From Peptococcaceae bacterium (GTDB taxonomy: Bacteria > Bacillota > Desulfitobacteriia > Desulfitobacteriales > Syntrophobotulaceae), in the NCBI GenBank assembly GCA_012520405.1, contig JAAYOJ010000026.1, positions 1 to 33,075 on the forward strand: a stretch of 33,075 bases of DNA. The letters run 5' to 3'. Positions 1 through 8,299 of the stretch are shown piece after piece (the stretch's first letter is position 1; every line of letters begins with the position of its first letter). The notes beneath the pieces are model-generated. The model saw only the letters and a program-made list of their open reading frames with translations, was not told the origin of the DNA and did no database searches. The translations under genes and the position numbers were made by a program.

Positions 1-23
1 ATATGGGCCGGATATAATATTTA

Positions 24-51
24 AGCCAGCAAACTTAATAGTTCGCTGGCT
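24..51 (-). terminator. Probable terminator of the first dehydrogenase gene
   Basis: A hairpin lies just downstream of the stop of the minus-strand dehydrogenase. Arms 24-30 and 45-51 pair over 7 bp (AGCCAGC with GCTGGCT). After one mismatch, four more pairs follow around a TAAT loop. Read on the minus strand it is followed by an A/T stretch with only a weak T run, so termination may be modest. Confidence 0.55.
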
Positions 52-77
52 CAATTTGCAAGAGTGTAATAAGGAAA

Positions 78-893
78 TTATTCTTTTCTCATACTTCCCA
101 GCAGGAAAGATTGGCCATGAGAATAGACATATCCCATACCGCCGGCCACATACATGCATAGGCCGGTTACGTATGAAGAAAGTTCGGAGGCGAAAAACAA
201 AGCAACTCCAGCCACATCTTCAGGGTTACCGACTCGCCCCATGGGTATTTCAATTTTACCGATATTTTCCATCATCTTGGTGCGCTCATCTCCGGCTTCC
301 ATTAATTCATCCCAGAAAGGTGTAACAATGGGTCCGGGTTTGATACAGTTGACGCGGATACCCAAAGGAGCAACATCCATGGCCAGGTTGACAGTCAGGG
401 ATTCGCAGGCCCCCTTTGCCATGTGATAAGCATAGGCCGGAGTGGTGGGATTAAAAGCACCGTTGGAGGAACATATTATGATTTTCCCGGACTTCCGTTC
501 TTTCATATGAGGAACTACTGCAAAAACAGTGTTATAAGTACCGGTCAGGTTGACGTCCAGGGTCTTATCTAAAAGCTCTTCTTCCGGCATATCCTCGCCG
601 TCAAAGGTTTTGCCGGCATAGGTTGCTAAAATATCTATCTTACCGAATTCATTCAGCGTGGCCTCAACCACAGCCTGTATTTGTTCCTTCTTGGAAACAT
701 CCATGGGACCGTAAACTCGGGCCGTGCCACCGGCTGCAGTTATCTCCTCCGCCACTTTTTGAGCCTTGTTAACCTGTACATCTCCAATAACGACTACTGC
801 GCCTTCACTGGCATAGAGCTTGGCAGTAGCTTCCCCCATGCCGCTGGAACCGCCGGTAACAATAGCGACTTGTCCTTTCAACATATCTTTCAT
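78..893 (-). CDS. Short-chain dehydrogenase/reductase (SDR)
   Basis: This is a 271-residue classical SDR, presumably a cytoplasmic NAD(P)-dependent oxidoreductase of unknown substrate. The Rossmann motif TGGSSGMG is at residues 13-20. The catalytic set is present: a serine in the ICSSNG segment lies 13 residues before the tyrosine of YHMAK. The usual NNAG motif is replaced by TYAG, and the C-terminus runs about 20 residues past the usual end (VAGG...). The start at 893 is supported by GGAG about 9 nt upstream; the second Met, three codons later, is less well placed. It diverges from the phosphofructokinase gene and may share its promoter region. The family call is firm; the substrate cannot be told. 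Confidence 0.9.
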   Translation of the reverse strand: MKDMLKGQVAIVTGGSSGMGEATAKLYASEGAVVVIGDVQVNKAQKVAEEITAAGGTARVYGPMDVSKKEQIQAVVEATLNEFGKIDILATYAGKTFDGEDMPEEELLDKTLDVNLTGTYNTVFAVVPHMKERKSGKIIICSSNGAFNPTTPAYAYHMAKGACESLTVNLAMDVAPLGIRVNCIKPGPIVTPFWDELMEAGDERTKMMENIGKIEIPMGRVGNPEDVAGVALFFASELSSYVTGLCMYVAGGMGYVYSHGQSFLLGSMRKE

Positions 894-963
894 GATCTAA
901 TTCTCCTCTACTTTCTTTATCTACGGAAAAATTCATAATATCATACTTTTTATCTTATATGGT

Positions 964-979
964 TTGACACATTTGTCAA
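964..979. promoter_or_regulatory. Palindromic operator candidate in the divergent promoter
   Basis: TTGACA, four bases, then TGTCAA form a perfect 6-4-6 inverted repeat. The left arm is the -35 box of the rightward promoter. Read on the minus strand, the right arm is also TTGACA and is followed 16 nt later by TAAGAT (957-952), a weak -10 for the dehydrogenase. A dimeric regulator here could control both directions. The palindrome is seen; regulator binding is inferred. Confidence 0.5.
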
Positions 980-992
980 TACATGGTGTAAT
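964..992 (+). promoter_or_regulatory. Sigma-A-type promoter with extended -10
   Basis: TTGACA at 964-969, a 17-nt spacer and TGTAAT at 987-992 (5 of 6 matches), with TG one base upstream of the -10, make an extended -10 promoter. Transcription would start near 999 and give a leader of about 210 nt before the phosphofructokinase start codon. Confidence 0.65.
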
Positions 993-1075
993 ATTGAGTT
1001 CCTCCTTTTAACAATGTATAGATATCAATTATCTGGAAAAGATGCATATAACAAGTATATAAAAAGCATATAACA

Positions 1076-1134
1076 AACAGTGGGTTCCCGAAAGGTCTGA
1101 ATTAACAGGCATTTTGGGAACCCACTGTTGTTTT
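1076..1134 (+). terminator. Hairpin with T-rich tail in the pfk leader (possible attenuator)
   Basis: Arms 1078-1089 and 1116-1127 pair perfectly over 12 bp (CAGTGGGTTCCC with GGGAACCCACTG), extended by two A-T pairs, around a 26-nt loop. TTGTTTT follows. It lies between the promoter at 964-992 and the start codon at 1213, so it would end transcription after roughly 130 nt unless relieved. A second GGGAAC...ACTG copy at 1169-1178 could compete for the left arm. The hairpin is seen; attenuation is inferred. Confidence 0.6.
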
Positions 1135-1212
1135 AGATCAGTACATTAGATTTATTTATACCTTAGTTGGGAACACTGTGATTTAAAAGAAAGAATAAAT
1201 GGGGGAATTAGT

Positions 1213-2433
1213 ATGATTGTCAGCGGTAAAATTTTGGTGGCCCAAAGCGGGGGACCGACTGCAGTTATCAATCAGACTTTAGCCGGAATAGTGTTGGAAG
1301 CCCGAAGATTTACCCAGATATCCAAAGTATATGGAGCTTTAAGAGGGGTAGAAGGTATCGTTAATGAAGATTTTCTAGACTTGACCCAAGAAACCAGTCA
1401 TAACCTGGAACAAGTAGCTTTAACTCCATCTTCAGCTTTATTGTCATCCAGGGTAAAACCAGACAGTAAATACTGTCACGAAATTTTTAAAGTTTTAAAG
1501 GCTCATGATATTCGGTATTTCTTCTATATTGGAGGCAATGATTCTGCGGACACTGCGCGTATTGTTAATGAAGAAGCCAAAGCAGCTAAATATAACTTAA
1601 GGGTAATTCATGTACCCAAAACTATAGATAACGACTTAATGTTAAACGACCATACGCCTGGCTATGGTTCGGCAGCAAGATTTGTGACTCAGGCCTTTAT
1701 GGGTGTAAATCTTGATGTCCGGGCTTTGCCCGGGGTATATATCGGGGTGGTTATGGGCCGTCATGCAGGTTTTTTAACTGCATCTTCAGCCATTGCCAGG
1801 AAATATGATGCAGATGGCCCTCATCTGATTTATCTGCCGGAAAGGGTTTTTAACCTTGATCAATTCCTCCAAGACGTGAAAGAAGTTTATGATAAATACG
1901 GTTTTTGTATTATCGCCGTATCCGAAGGAATTGCAGATGCTTCAGGAAGGCCAATTGTCACTTCTGTAACTAAAGAAGTGGAGAGAGACGCTCATGGCAA
2001 TGTCAGCCTTTCCGGCAATTGCGCTTTGGGCGAATTACTTACGGATCAAATTAAAGAAAAACTTAATATTACCCGGGTACGCAGCGATACTTTTGGTTAT
2101 TTGCAGCGTTCCTTTTTTAATTGCGTTTCTGACATTGACCAGCATGAAGCACGGGAAGTGGGGGAACGGGCAGTGCAGATGGCCATGTGGAATGATTCGG
2201 ATGGTTCGGTAACTATTAAACGCACCGGCAACTATTCTGTGGATTATGTGCTGGAAGATTTTAAGGATATTGCTGCGCAGACCAGGTATATGCCCGACGA
2301 ATTTATTAACGAGACAGGAAATAATGTCACGGATGCCTTTAAGTTGTATGTCCGGCCCTTGTTAGGCTCGGGCCTGCAGCAGCCTTCCTGGCTAAGAGCT
2401 CCTCGCGTGCCCAAATTAATTAAGAATAGTTAA
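1213..2433 (+). CDS. Phosphofructokinase, PPi-dependent type
   Basis: This 406-residue PfkA-family enzyme phosphorylates fructose 6-phosphate to the 1,6-bisphosphate, very likely using pyrophosphate. GGPTAVIN at residues 13-20 and MGRHAGF from 181 are family motifs. The donor-site signature is GGNDS at 107-111 with PKTIDND at 135-141. In the family, Asp at the fourth position of the first motif and Lys in PKT mark PPi enzymes, while ATP enzymes have GGDGS and PGT. The third position is Asn109 rather than the common Asp. A G-rich ribosome binding site precedes the ATG. PPi use would make the step reversible, which suits an energy-limited anaerobe. Confidence 0.9.
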   Translation: MIVSGKILVAQSGGPTAVINQTLAGIVLEARRFTQISKVYGALRGVEGIVNEDFLDLTQETSHNLEQVALTPSSALLSSRVKPDSKYCHEIFKVLKAHDIRYFFYIGGNDSADTARIVNEEAKAAKYNLRVIHVPKTIDNDLMLNDHTPGYGSAARFVTQAFMGVNLDVRALPGVYIGVVMGRHAGFLTASSAIARKYDADGPHLIYLPERVFNLDQFLQDVKEVYDKYGFCIIAVSEGIADASGRPIVTSVTKEVERDAHGNVSLSGNCALGELLTDQIKEKLNITRVRSDTFGYLQRSFFNCVSDIDQHEAREVGERAVQMAMWNDSDGSVTIKRTGNYSVDYVLEDFKDIAAQTRYMPDEFINETGNNVTDAFKLYVRPLLGSGLQQPSWLRAPRVPKLIKNS

Positions 2434-2481
2434 ATAATAACGTATAAAAAAAGAGCATAGCTGAAAGAATAAATTAATCTT

Positions 2482-2512
2482 ACCGTGGACAGAGTTTCAC
2501 GGTTCTTTGTCT
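2482..2512 (+). terminator. Weak terminator after the phosphofructokinase gene
   Basis: ACCGTG at 2482-2487 pairs with CACGGT at 2498-2503 around a 10-nt loop, followed by TCTTTGTCTATTATTTTT. The 6-bp stem is short, so readthrough into the ABC cassette is possible. Confidence 0.35.
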
Positions 2513-2589
2513 ATTATTTTTCAGGAAATTTTAAGTTTTTATCCCTATACTACGCTTGGTTAAAATATGTAAACAAAGGGGGAAAAACA

Positions 2590-3585
2590 TTGATCGAGGT
2601 TCGAAATTTAGTAAAACGTTATGGTGACCGTCTGGCTGTAGACAACCTTAGTTTTACTGCTGAAAAAGGTCGGATTTATGGTTTTCTTGGACCTAACGGA
2701 GCAGGAAAGACCACAACAATGAATATAATGACCGGCTATCTGGGACCAACCTCAGGAGATGTTATTGTTGATGGCCGCAGTATGCTGGAGGAGCCCGAGG
2801 AAGTCAAGCGCTACATCGGTTATCTGCCCGAAAACCCGCCTCTCTATATAGACATGACGGTATCTGAGTATTTGACTTTTGCTGCTGAACTGAAAAAAAT
2901 TCCTAAGAGCCGGCAAAAGAGTGAGATTCAGAAGGCTGTGGAGTATACTTTTTTGCAGGATGTTAACGGGCGTCTTATCCGCAATCTATCTAAAGGTTAT
3001 CGTCAACGAGTTGGCTTGGCTCAAGCTATTTTGGGCTTTCCGGAGATTATTATCCTGGATGAGCCTACGGTAGGCCTCGATCCCAAGCAGATTATGGAAA
3101 TTAGGGATCTTATACGCAATTTAGGCCGAGAACATACGGTAATCTTCAGTTCCCATATTCTCTCTGAAGTGCAAGAAGTGTGTGATCATGTACTGATAAT
3201 CCATCATGGTAAGTTATTGGCTAATGGAACACCGGAAGAATTAGAAAGACAAATGAAAAACACCACTTTGGAGCTTACTGTTAGAAGCTCTTCACCCGAG
3301 CAGGTCAAGAATATGCTGGTGGCCATACCCGGTATAGTATCCGTGGCCGAGGATAAAAACGATCAACCGGGACAGGTTTCCCTCAAAATAGAAACGGAAC
3401 CGGATACTGATCCCAGAGATGACATCTTCTATGCCTGCGCTGAAAACCGGAATCCAATCCTAACCCTGCGGGGACTGGATATGTCTTTAGAACAAATTTT
3501 CTTATCTCTTACTACCGACAATGTCCAGCCGGCAAGCAGTTCTGTGCTCAAGCAATTCGGTAAACAGGAGGTAGAAGAATCATGA
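2590..3585 (+). CDS. ABC transporter ATPase, GldA-like
   Basis: This ATP-binding subunit of an ABC-2-type transporter has 331 residues from a TTG at 2590. That start is chosen because GGGGG at 2578-2582 sits 7 nt upstream and the conserved IEVRNLVKRYG begins right after it. The frame is open upstream to 2485 but has no ribosome binding site or family sequence there. Walker A GPNGAGKT starts at residue 34, the signature LSKGY at 133-137, Walker B ends at Asp157-Glu158, and the H-loop SSHILSEV follows. The C-terminal 110 or so residues are the usual accessory domain. Its stop overlaps the permease start, so it is the first gene of the cassette. The transported substrate is unknown. Confidence 0.88.
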   Translation: MIEVRNLVKRYGDRLAVDNLSFTAEKGRIYGFLGPNGAGKTTTMNIMTGYLGPTSGDVIVDGRSMLEEPEEVKRYIGYLPENPPLYIDMTVSEYLTFAAELKKIPKSRQKSEIQKAVEYTFLQDVNGRLIRNLSKGYRQRVGLAQAILGFPEIIILDEPTVGLDPKQIMEIRDLIRNLGREHTVIFSSHILSEVQEVCDHVLIIHHGKLLANGTPEELERQMKNTTLELTVRSSSPEQVKNMLVAIPGIVSVAEDKNDQPGQVSLKIETEPDTDPRDDIFYACAENRNPILTLRGLDMSLEQIFLSLTTDNVQPASSSVLKQFGKQEVEES

Positions 3586-4448
3586 TGGCTGTCTATAAAC
3601 GAGAGCTACGCTCTTACTTTAATTCTATGATCGGTTATGTGTTTATCGCCCTTGTCGTTGCCATTATCGGTATTTACTTTATGGCCAATAACTTAGTTGG
3701 CGGTTATCCGCGCTTTTCTCACACTTTAGGAAGCATTGTGTTTATTTTTTTGATTGCTATTCCTATCCTGACTATGAAGTCCATGGCTGAGGAATTAAGG
3801 TTTAAAACAGACCAAATGTTGTTAACTTATCCTGTTTCCGTGACCAAGGTAGTATTAGGTAAATTTCTGGCTATGGTCACTGTCTTTGCTGTTCCTATGC
3901 TGCTTGCCGCTCTCTGTCCTTTGATTATCGCTTTTAACGGCACTTCCTACTTGGCTACGGATTACGCTACTATTTTGGCTTTCTTTTTACTAGGCTGCTT
4001 GTTTATTTCTGTGGGTCTGTTTGTCTCGGCGCTAACTGAAAGTCAGATTATTGCGGCTTTCGGTACTTTTGGTTTGTTGCTTCTCCTCTTTCTCTGGCCC
4101 CAACTGGTAAGTTATCTGCCTACTTCGGCCTGGGGGACGGCAGTAGCGCTACTGGTAATCGTTACCTGTATTGTGTTTTTGCTGTACAGCATGACAAGAA
4201 ACAAACTGCTGTCGCTGATAGTTGAAGCAGCCGGATTGGTAGCAATTGTTGTTGCCTACCTGCTGGCCGCAAGTTCCTTTGACCGTTTGCTGCCCAGAGT
4301 TCTCAGTTCTCTATCCTGTACCAAAGTTCTGGATAATTTTGCTGCCTATAACGTTTTTGACCTTGGGGGGCTATTTTTCTATCTCTCCTGTACAGCACTT
4401 TTCGTGTACCTGACGGTACAGGCCGTTCAAAGACGGCGCTGGAATTGA
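3582..4448 (+). CDS. ABC-2 permease, GldF-like
   Basis: This 288-residue integral membrane protein has about eight hydrophobic segments (near residues 18-38, 50-66, 92-115, 127-150, 156-178, 183-203, 209-228 and 261-281). The N-terminal ELRSYFNSMIGYVF stretch before the first membrane span is typical of GldF-type permeases. The ATG overlaps the ATPase stop in an ATGA arrangement, with GGAGG about 10 nt upstream, so the two genes are translationally coupled. It should form the membrane channel partner of the upstream ATPase. Whether the complex exports something or has a regulatory or envelope role cannot be told. Confidence 0.85.
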   Translation: MMAVYKRELRSYFNSMIGYVFIALVVAIIGIYFMANNLVGGYPRFSHTLGSIVFIFLIAIPILTMKSMAEELRFKTDQMLLTYPVSVTKVVLGKFLAMVTVFAVPMLLAALCPLIIAFNGTSYLATDYATILAFFLLGCLFISVGLFVSALTESQIIAAFGTFGLLLLLFLWPQLVSYLPTSAWGTAVALLVIVTCIVFLLYSMTRNKLLSLIVEAAGLVAIVVAYLLAASSFDRLLPRVLSSLSCTKVLDNFAAYNVFDLGGLFFYLSCTALFVYLTVQAVQRRRWN

Positions 4449-4460
4449 GGAGGTATTGAT

Positions 4461-5858
4461 ATGAATCAGAAATTTAAACAGCTATTAACGGAAGGCGCGT
4501 CCCGCCAGGGAACTTATGCTGCAGGAATAACTGCAATTGTAATCGCTATTGTTATTGTTCTTAATTTAATCGTCGGTCAGCTGCCTTCTCATTTTGTGCA
4601 ATTGGATATTACGGACAACAAACTCTATACTATTACCGAAACTTCGAAGAATTATCTTGCCAACTTGGACAAGGAAGTAGAAATAATGGTTGTGGCTGAA
4701 CAAGGCCGGGCTGACGAGCGGATTACTAAGTTTTTAGATAAATATGCCGCTCTTTCTCCCAAGATTATTGTCACTGAAATTGATCCGGTTTTGAATCCCT
4801 CAGTTCTCGCTACTTATGATATTAAAGGCGATAGTTTGGTGGTGAACTGTAAAGATACCGGTAAACATACCATTGTTCCTTTTACCCAAATTATTGTTTA
4901 TGATATGTATTCCTACTATACTACCGGAAGATATACAGAAACCGAGTTTGATGCTGAAGGACAGCTTACCAGTGCGGTGGATTATGTAGTTAGGGATTCT
5001 ACTACTAAAGTGTACACCTTGGAAGGGCATGGGGAATCTACTCTTCCGGTTGCAGCTTTGAATCTTATTGATAAGGCCAATATCAATACCGATACTGTAA
5101 ATCTGCTAACTGCCGGTGGGATCCCTAAGGATTGTGATCTGCTTATCTCTCATGCTCCGGAGAAGGATTTGGCCAATGATGAGCTTAGCATGATTAAATC
5201 TTACCTGGCAGAAGGGGGCAAATTACTGCTTTTGATTGACTCCGACAGCCTGGCTAATTTTAACATACTTATGGGAGAATATGGTATGAATATAGCCAAA
5301 GGGTATATTGCAGACCCTGGCAGAAGCTATCAATCACCTTATTACCTCCTGCCCCACATTTCTACGGATAGTGTAATTACATCCGATCTGGATGCTGATG
5401 CCATGACCTTGATTATTAATGCCAGGGGAATGACTTTAAGGGATCCGGCCAGGGACAGCATTACTACGGAGTCGTTTTTGACCAGCTCGGAAGATGCTTA
5501 CGCTGTTACTGAAAACAATCAAGTCCAGGGCACATATTCCCTTGGAGCCACCGCAGTGGAAACCATAGACAGTGAGGAGGGAAAAGTAGCCCGCTTAACT
5601 GTAATCACCTCATCCTCATTGATAGCTCCTGCCATTACCGACAATTTCGCTAATGTTTCTAATCTGGATATTTTTATGAAGGCCGTTTCCGCGGATTTTA
5701 AAGATGCCGGCAATATTTCTATTAAACCTAAGAGCTTGGAGGTTTCTTATAATACCATTAAAAACGCTAAGCTTTGGAGTGTTCTGTTTATATTTATTAT
5801 CCCGCTTGTTCTAGTGGTTGGTGGATTTATGTTCTGGCTGAAGAGGAGGAAACTGTAA
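4461..5858 (+). CDS. GldG-like ABC auxiliary protein
   Basis: This 465-residue protein has a cytoplasmic N-terminal tail, one membrane span at about 22-42 (an Ala/Ile/Val-rich run), a long extracytoplasmic domain and a second span near the C-terminus ending in LKRRKL. It matches the layout of the uncharacterised ABC-auxiliary family that includes GldG: the segment DITDNKLYTITE after the first span and the GHGE motif mid-protein are typical. GAGGAGG lies just before the ATG and only 12 nt separate it from the permease stop. It probably binds the permease and presents a large domain outside the membrane. Confidence 0.82.
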   Translation: MNQKFKQLLTEGASRQGTYAAGITAIVIAIVIVLNLIVGQLPSHFVQLDITDNKLYTITETSKNYLANLDKEVEIMVVAEQGRADERITKFLDKYAALSPKIIVTEIDPVLNPSVLATYDIKGDSLVVNCKDTGKHTIVPFTQIIVYDMYSYYTTGRYTETEFDAEGQLTSAVDYVVRDSTTKVYTLEGHGESTLPVAALNLIDKANINTDTVNLLTAGGIPKDCDLLISHAPEKDLANDELSMIKSYLAEGGKLLLLIDSDSLANFNILMGEYGMNIAKGYIADPGRSYQSPYYLLPHISTDSVITSDLDADAMTLIINARGMTLRDPARDSITTESFLTSSEDAYAVTENNQVQGTYSLGATAVETIDSEEGKVARLTVITSSSLIAPAITDNFANVSNLDIFMKAVSADFKDAGNISIKPKSLEVSYNTIKNAKLWSVLFIFIIPLVLVVGGFMFWLKRRKL

Positions 5859-6961
5859 TGCCAAGGAAAAAGAAACAAATAATAGTGCTGGCTGCCCTGC
5901 TGATGGTTTGTTTTGCTGCCTATCTTGGTATTAAGGCCTATAATGAGTCTGGATCAGAACAAAAGGGAATTGCTCAGGAGGCAGATAGAGTTCGTTTATG
6001 TAATTTAGGAACAATTACGGACCTCGCATGGTACATCCACAAAGATAATTTTTCTTTTAAACTCGAAGATGACCTTTGGCGTTATTTGCCGGACAAGGAT
6101 TTTCCTCTTGATCAAAACAAGTTTAAATCTATAGTGAGTACGCTGGGTTACCTCACAGCCGTTCGTTCTTTTGAACCCAGCGAAAGCCTGGCTTCCTATG
6201 GCTTGGATCAACCCTCTTGGACGGTAACTGCCACTGATACGGAGGGTAAGAGTATTACCTTGCTGATAGGCGGGCGTACGGAGAGCGGAGATGCAGATAA
6301 TTATTACCTGATGGAGCAAAGCGGCAAACTTGTGCATACTATTTCCTCGAACCTTATTAGCTATCTAGATAGTCCCTTGCTCGATCTGGTAGAACTGGAG
6401 ACCTGTCCTACTTTAAGTGAAGAATATATTGAATCCATTCAAATAGAGTCCCCTGATAAAACCTTATTATTTGAGAAAGAAGTCAAGGCCCCGAGCTCGG
6501 CAGGTATGGATAAGGACGATGAGACTAAGGAAGAAGACGATGATGGGACTGACAATTATAGCTGGTACCTTGTCCAAAACGGTACCCGCACAGCACTCGC
6601 TGATCTTTCACCCGTTTCTGCAGCCGACAGGGATGCAGCGGAAAAAAGTGCCCAAGAATTATTGAACAATTTGCTGAGCCAATTATCTTTGCTGGCCTTT
6701 GAAGGCTGTGCGGATTATCGTGCCGACAAGCAAGCCCGGACTGAATATGGTGTAGACAATCCGGCCATATCCCTTAAAGTCACTTTTTCCGATCCGGAAG
6801 GCGTTGAACAGGCAAGCTCTACCTTTACGTTGGCCGTGGGCTCCCTAAACCAAGAGGGCAATGCTTATTATGCAGTTAAAGACAACTCTGTAATGGTCAA
6901 TTTAATCAACTCCCAGGCCGTAGCAACTTTTGAGGAAATGCTTAGAACTACAATCTTTTAA
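5858..6961 (+). CDS. DUF4340 protein, membrane-anchored
   Basis: This protein has 367 residues from the ATG at 5858, whose A is the last base of the preceding stop codon. GAGGAGG at about 5842-5850 supports this start; the frame runs upstream to 5774 but lies inside the previous gene. A basic start (MPRKKK) and a single span near residues 7-25 suggest an N-terminal anchor with the rest outside the membrane. The repeated SLASYGLDQPSWTV and EYGVDNPAISLKV segments are typical DUF4340 repeats. A very acidic stretch rich in Asp and Glu near residue 215 separates the two halves. DUF4340 genes commonly follow GldG-like genes; their biochemical role is unknown. Confidence 0.8.
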   Translation: MPRKKKQIIVLAALLMVCFAAYLGIKAYNESGSEQKGIAQEADRVRLCNLGTITDLAWYIHKDNFSFKLEDDLWRYLPDKDFPLDQNKFKSIVSTLGYLTAVRSFEPSESLASYGLDQPSWTVTATDTEGKSITLLIGGRTESGDADNYYLMEQSGKLVHTISSNLISYLDSPLLDLVELETCPTLSEEYIESIQIESPDKTLLFEKEVKAPSSAGMDKDDETKEEDDDGTDNYSWYLVQNGTRTALADLSPVSAADRDAAEKSAQELLNNLLSQLSLLAFEGCADYRADKQARTEYGVDNPAISLKVTFSDPEGVEQASSTFTLAVGSLNQEGNAYYAVKDNSVMVNLINSQAVATFEEMLRTTIF

Positions 6962-6967
6962 AATTGA

Positions 6968-6996
6968 TTGCTAAGATAATAAATTTTATTTATAAT
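6968..6996 (+). promoter_or_regulatory. Promoter for the polyamine genes
   Basis: TTGCTA (6968-6973), 17 nt, then a perfect TATAAT (6991-6996) lie 39 nt before the next start codon. This would give the dehydrogenase/decarboxylase pair its own promoter, separate from the ABC cassette. Confidence 0.6.
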
Positions 6997-7034
6997 CATC
7001 CTTATGGATTTAATAAGAAACAGGGGGTAGTAAA

Positions 7035-8237
7035 ATGGGAAAAGCCTTGATTATCGGAGCCGGTGGGGTAGCGAACGTAGTGGCACATAAATGCTGCCAG
7101 GTTCCGGAGGTTTTTGAGGAAATCTGCCTGGCTAGTCGCACTTTGAAAAAATGCCAGGATATCAAAGATAAATTGCAGGGCAGCAAGACCAAGATTGAAG
7201 TTGCCCAGGTTGATGCGGATATTACTGATGAGGTAATTAACCTAATTGAAGCTTTTAAACCGGACATTGTTATTAATGTGGCGCTGCCTTATCAGGACTT
7301 AAGCATTATGGATGCTTGCCTGGCGACTGGTGTACATTATCTGGATACAGCGAACTACGAACCCCCTGATGAAGCTAAATTTGAGTATAAGTGGCAGTGG
7401 GCTTACAGGGAAAAGTTTGCTAAGGCCGGTATTACGGCCCTTTTAGGAAGTGGTTTTGATCCTGGGGTTACCGGAGTTTTCTGCGCTTACGCCCAAAAAC
7501 ATTATTTTGATGAAATTCACTATATTGATATTGTTGATGCCAATGACGGGGATCATGGTTATCCCTTTGCCACTAACTTTAATCCGGAAATCAATATTCG
7601 GGAGGTTACAGCAAAAGGCCGCTATTATAAAGACGGCCAATGGATTGAAACAGATCCTCTGGCCATAAAAAAGGTATACAATTTGGATGAGATCGGTCCC
7701 AGAAATATTTACCTCATGTATCATGAAGAACTGGAATCCTTGGCTATTAACATTAAAGGGGTAAAACAGATTAGATTTTGGATGACTTTTTCCGATAATT
7801 ACTTAAATCATTTGCAAGTCCTGCAAAATGTCGGCATGACTTCCATTGAACCTATCCAGTATGAAGGTCACCAAATAATTCCGCTTCAGTTTCTGAAGGC
7901 AGTTTTACCGGATCCTGCTTCCCTGGGCCCAAGAACAAAAGGCAAAACCAATATAGGCTGTATTTTCCAAGGGATTAAAGACGGAAAGCCAAGAAAATAC
8001 TATGTATATAACATTTGTGATCATCAGGAATGCTATGCCGAGGTAGGTTCTCAGGCAGTTTCTTATACTACCGGAGTACCGGCTATGATTGGTGCCATGC
8101 TGATTATGAAGGGCATTTGGAAAAAACCTGGAGTTTATAATATTGAAGAATTCGATCCGGATCCATTTATGGAAGCCCTGAATAAGTACGGCTTACCCTG
8201 GCGAGAGAATTTTTCACCGGTTTTACTTAATGAGTAA
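7035..8237 (+). CDS. Carboxynorspermidine/carboxyspermidine dehydrogenase
   Basis: This 400-residue member of the saccharopine dehydrogenase family starts with the nucleotide-binding motif IIGAGGVANVVAHKC. Enzymes of this type condense aspartate semialdehyde with putrescine or diaminopropane using NADPH, giving carboxyspermidine or carboxynorspermidine. The assignment rests on its family sequence (for example LGSGFDPGVTGVFCAYAQ) and on the decarboxylase gene immediately downstream. GGGGG precedes the ATG. True saccharopine dehydrogenase is less likely because the partner gene acts on carboxy-polyamines. The preferred diamine cannot be read from the sequence. The name Lys1/CASDH is used for homologues. 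Confidence 0.85.
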   Translation: MGKALIIGAGGVANVVAHKCCQVPEVFEEICLASRTLKKCQDIKDKLQGSKTKIEVAQVDADITDEVINLIEAFKPDIVINVALPYQDLSIMDACLATGVHYLDTANYEPPDEAKFEYKWQWAYREKFAKAGITALLGSGFDPGVTGVFCAYAQKHYFDEIHYIDIVDANDGDHGYPFATNFNPEINIREVTAKGRYYKDGQWIETDPLAIKKVYNLDEIGPRNIYLMYHEELESLAINIKGVKQIRFWMTFSDNYLNHLQVLQNVGMTSIEPIQYEGHQIIPLQFLKAVLPDPASLGPRTKGKTNIGCIFQGIKDGKPRKYYVYNICDHQECYAEVGSQAVSYTTGVPAMIGAMLIMKGIWKKPGVYNIEEFDPDPFMEALNKYGLPWRENFSPVLLNE

Positions 8238-8299
8238 TAATCTAAGAGTATCTCAAGATTTAAGTTGTTTGATAAATCAGGGATAAAGAGGAATAAAAA

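Larger units (their letters stand above)
894..1212. other. Divergent intergenic region with operator and leader RNA
   Basis: This 319-base gap between divergent genes holds the dehydrogenase ribosome binding site, a shared palindrome and promoter (964-992), a hairpin with a T-rich tail (1076-1134) and the phosphofructokinase ribosome binding site (a run of G just before 1213). No convincing small ORF was seen. Confidence 0.6.

Noticed and set aside
7010-7267. Minus-strand open frames opposite the polyamine genes
   Set aside because: No ribosome binding sites, and the plus-strand frames carry clear family motifs over the same bases.
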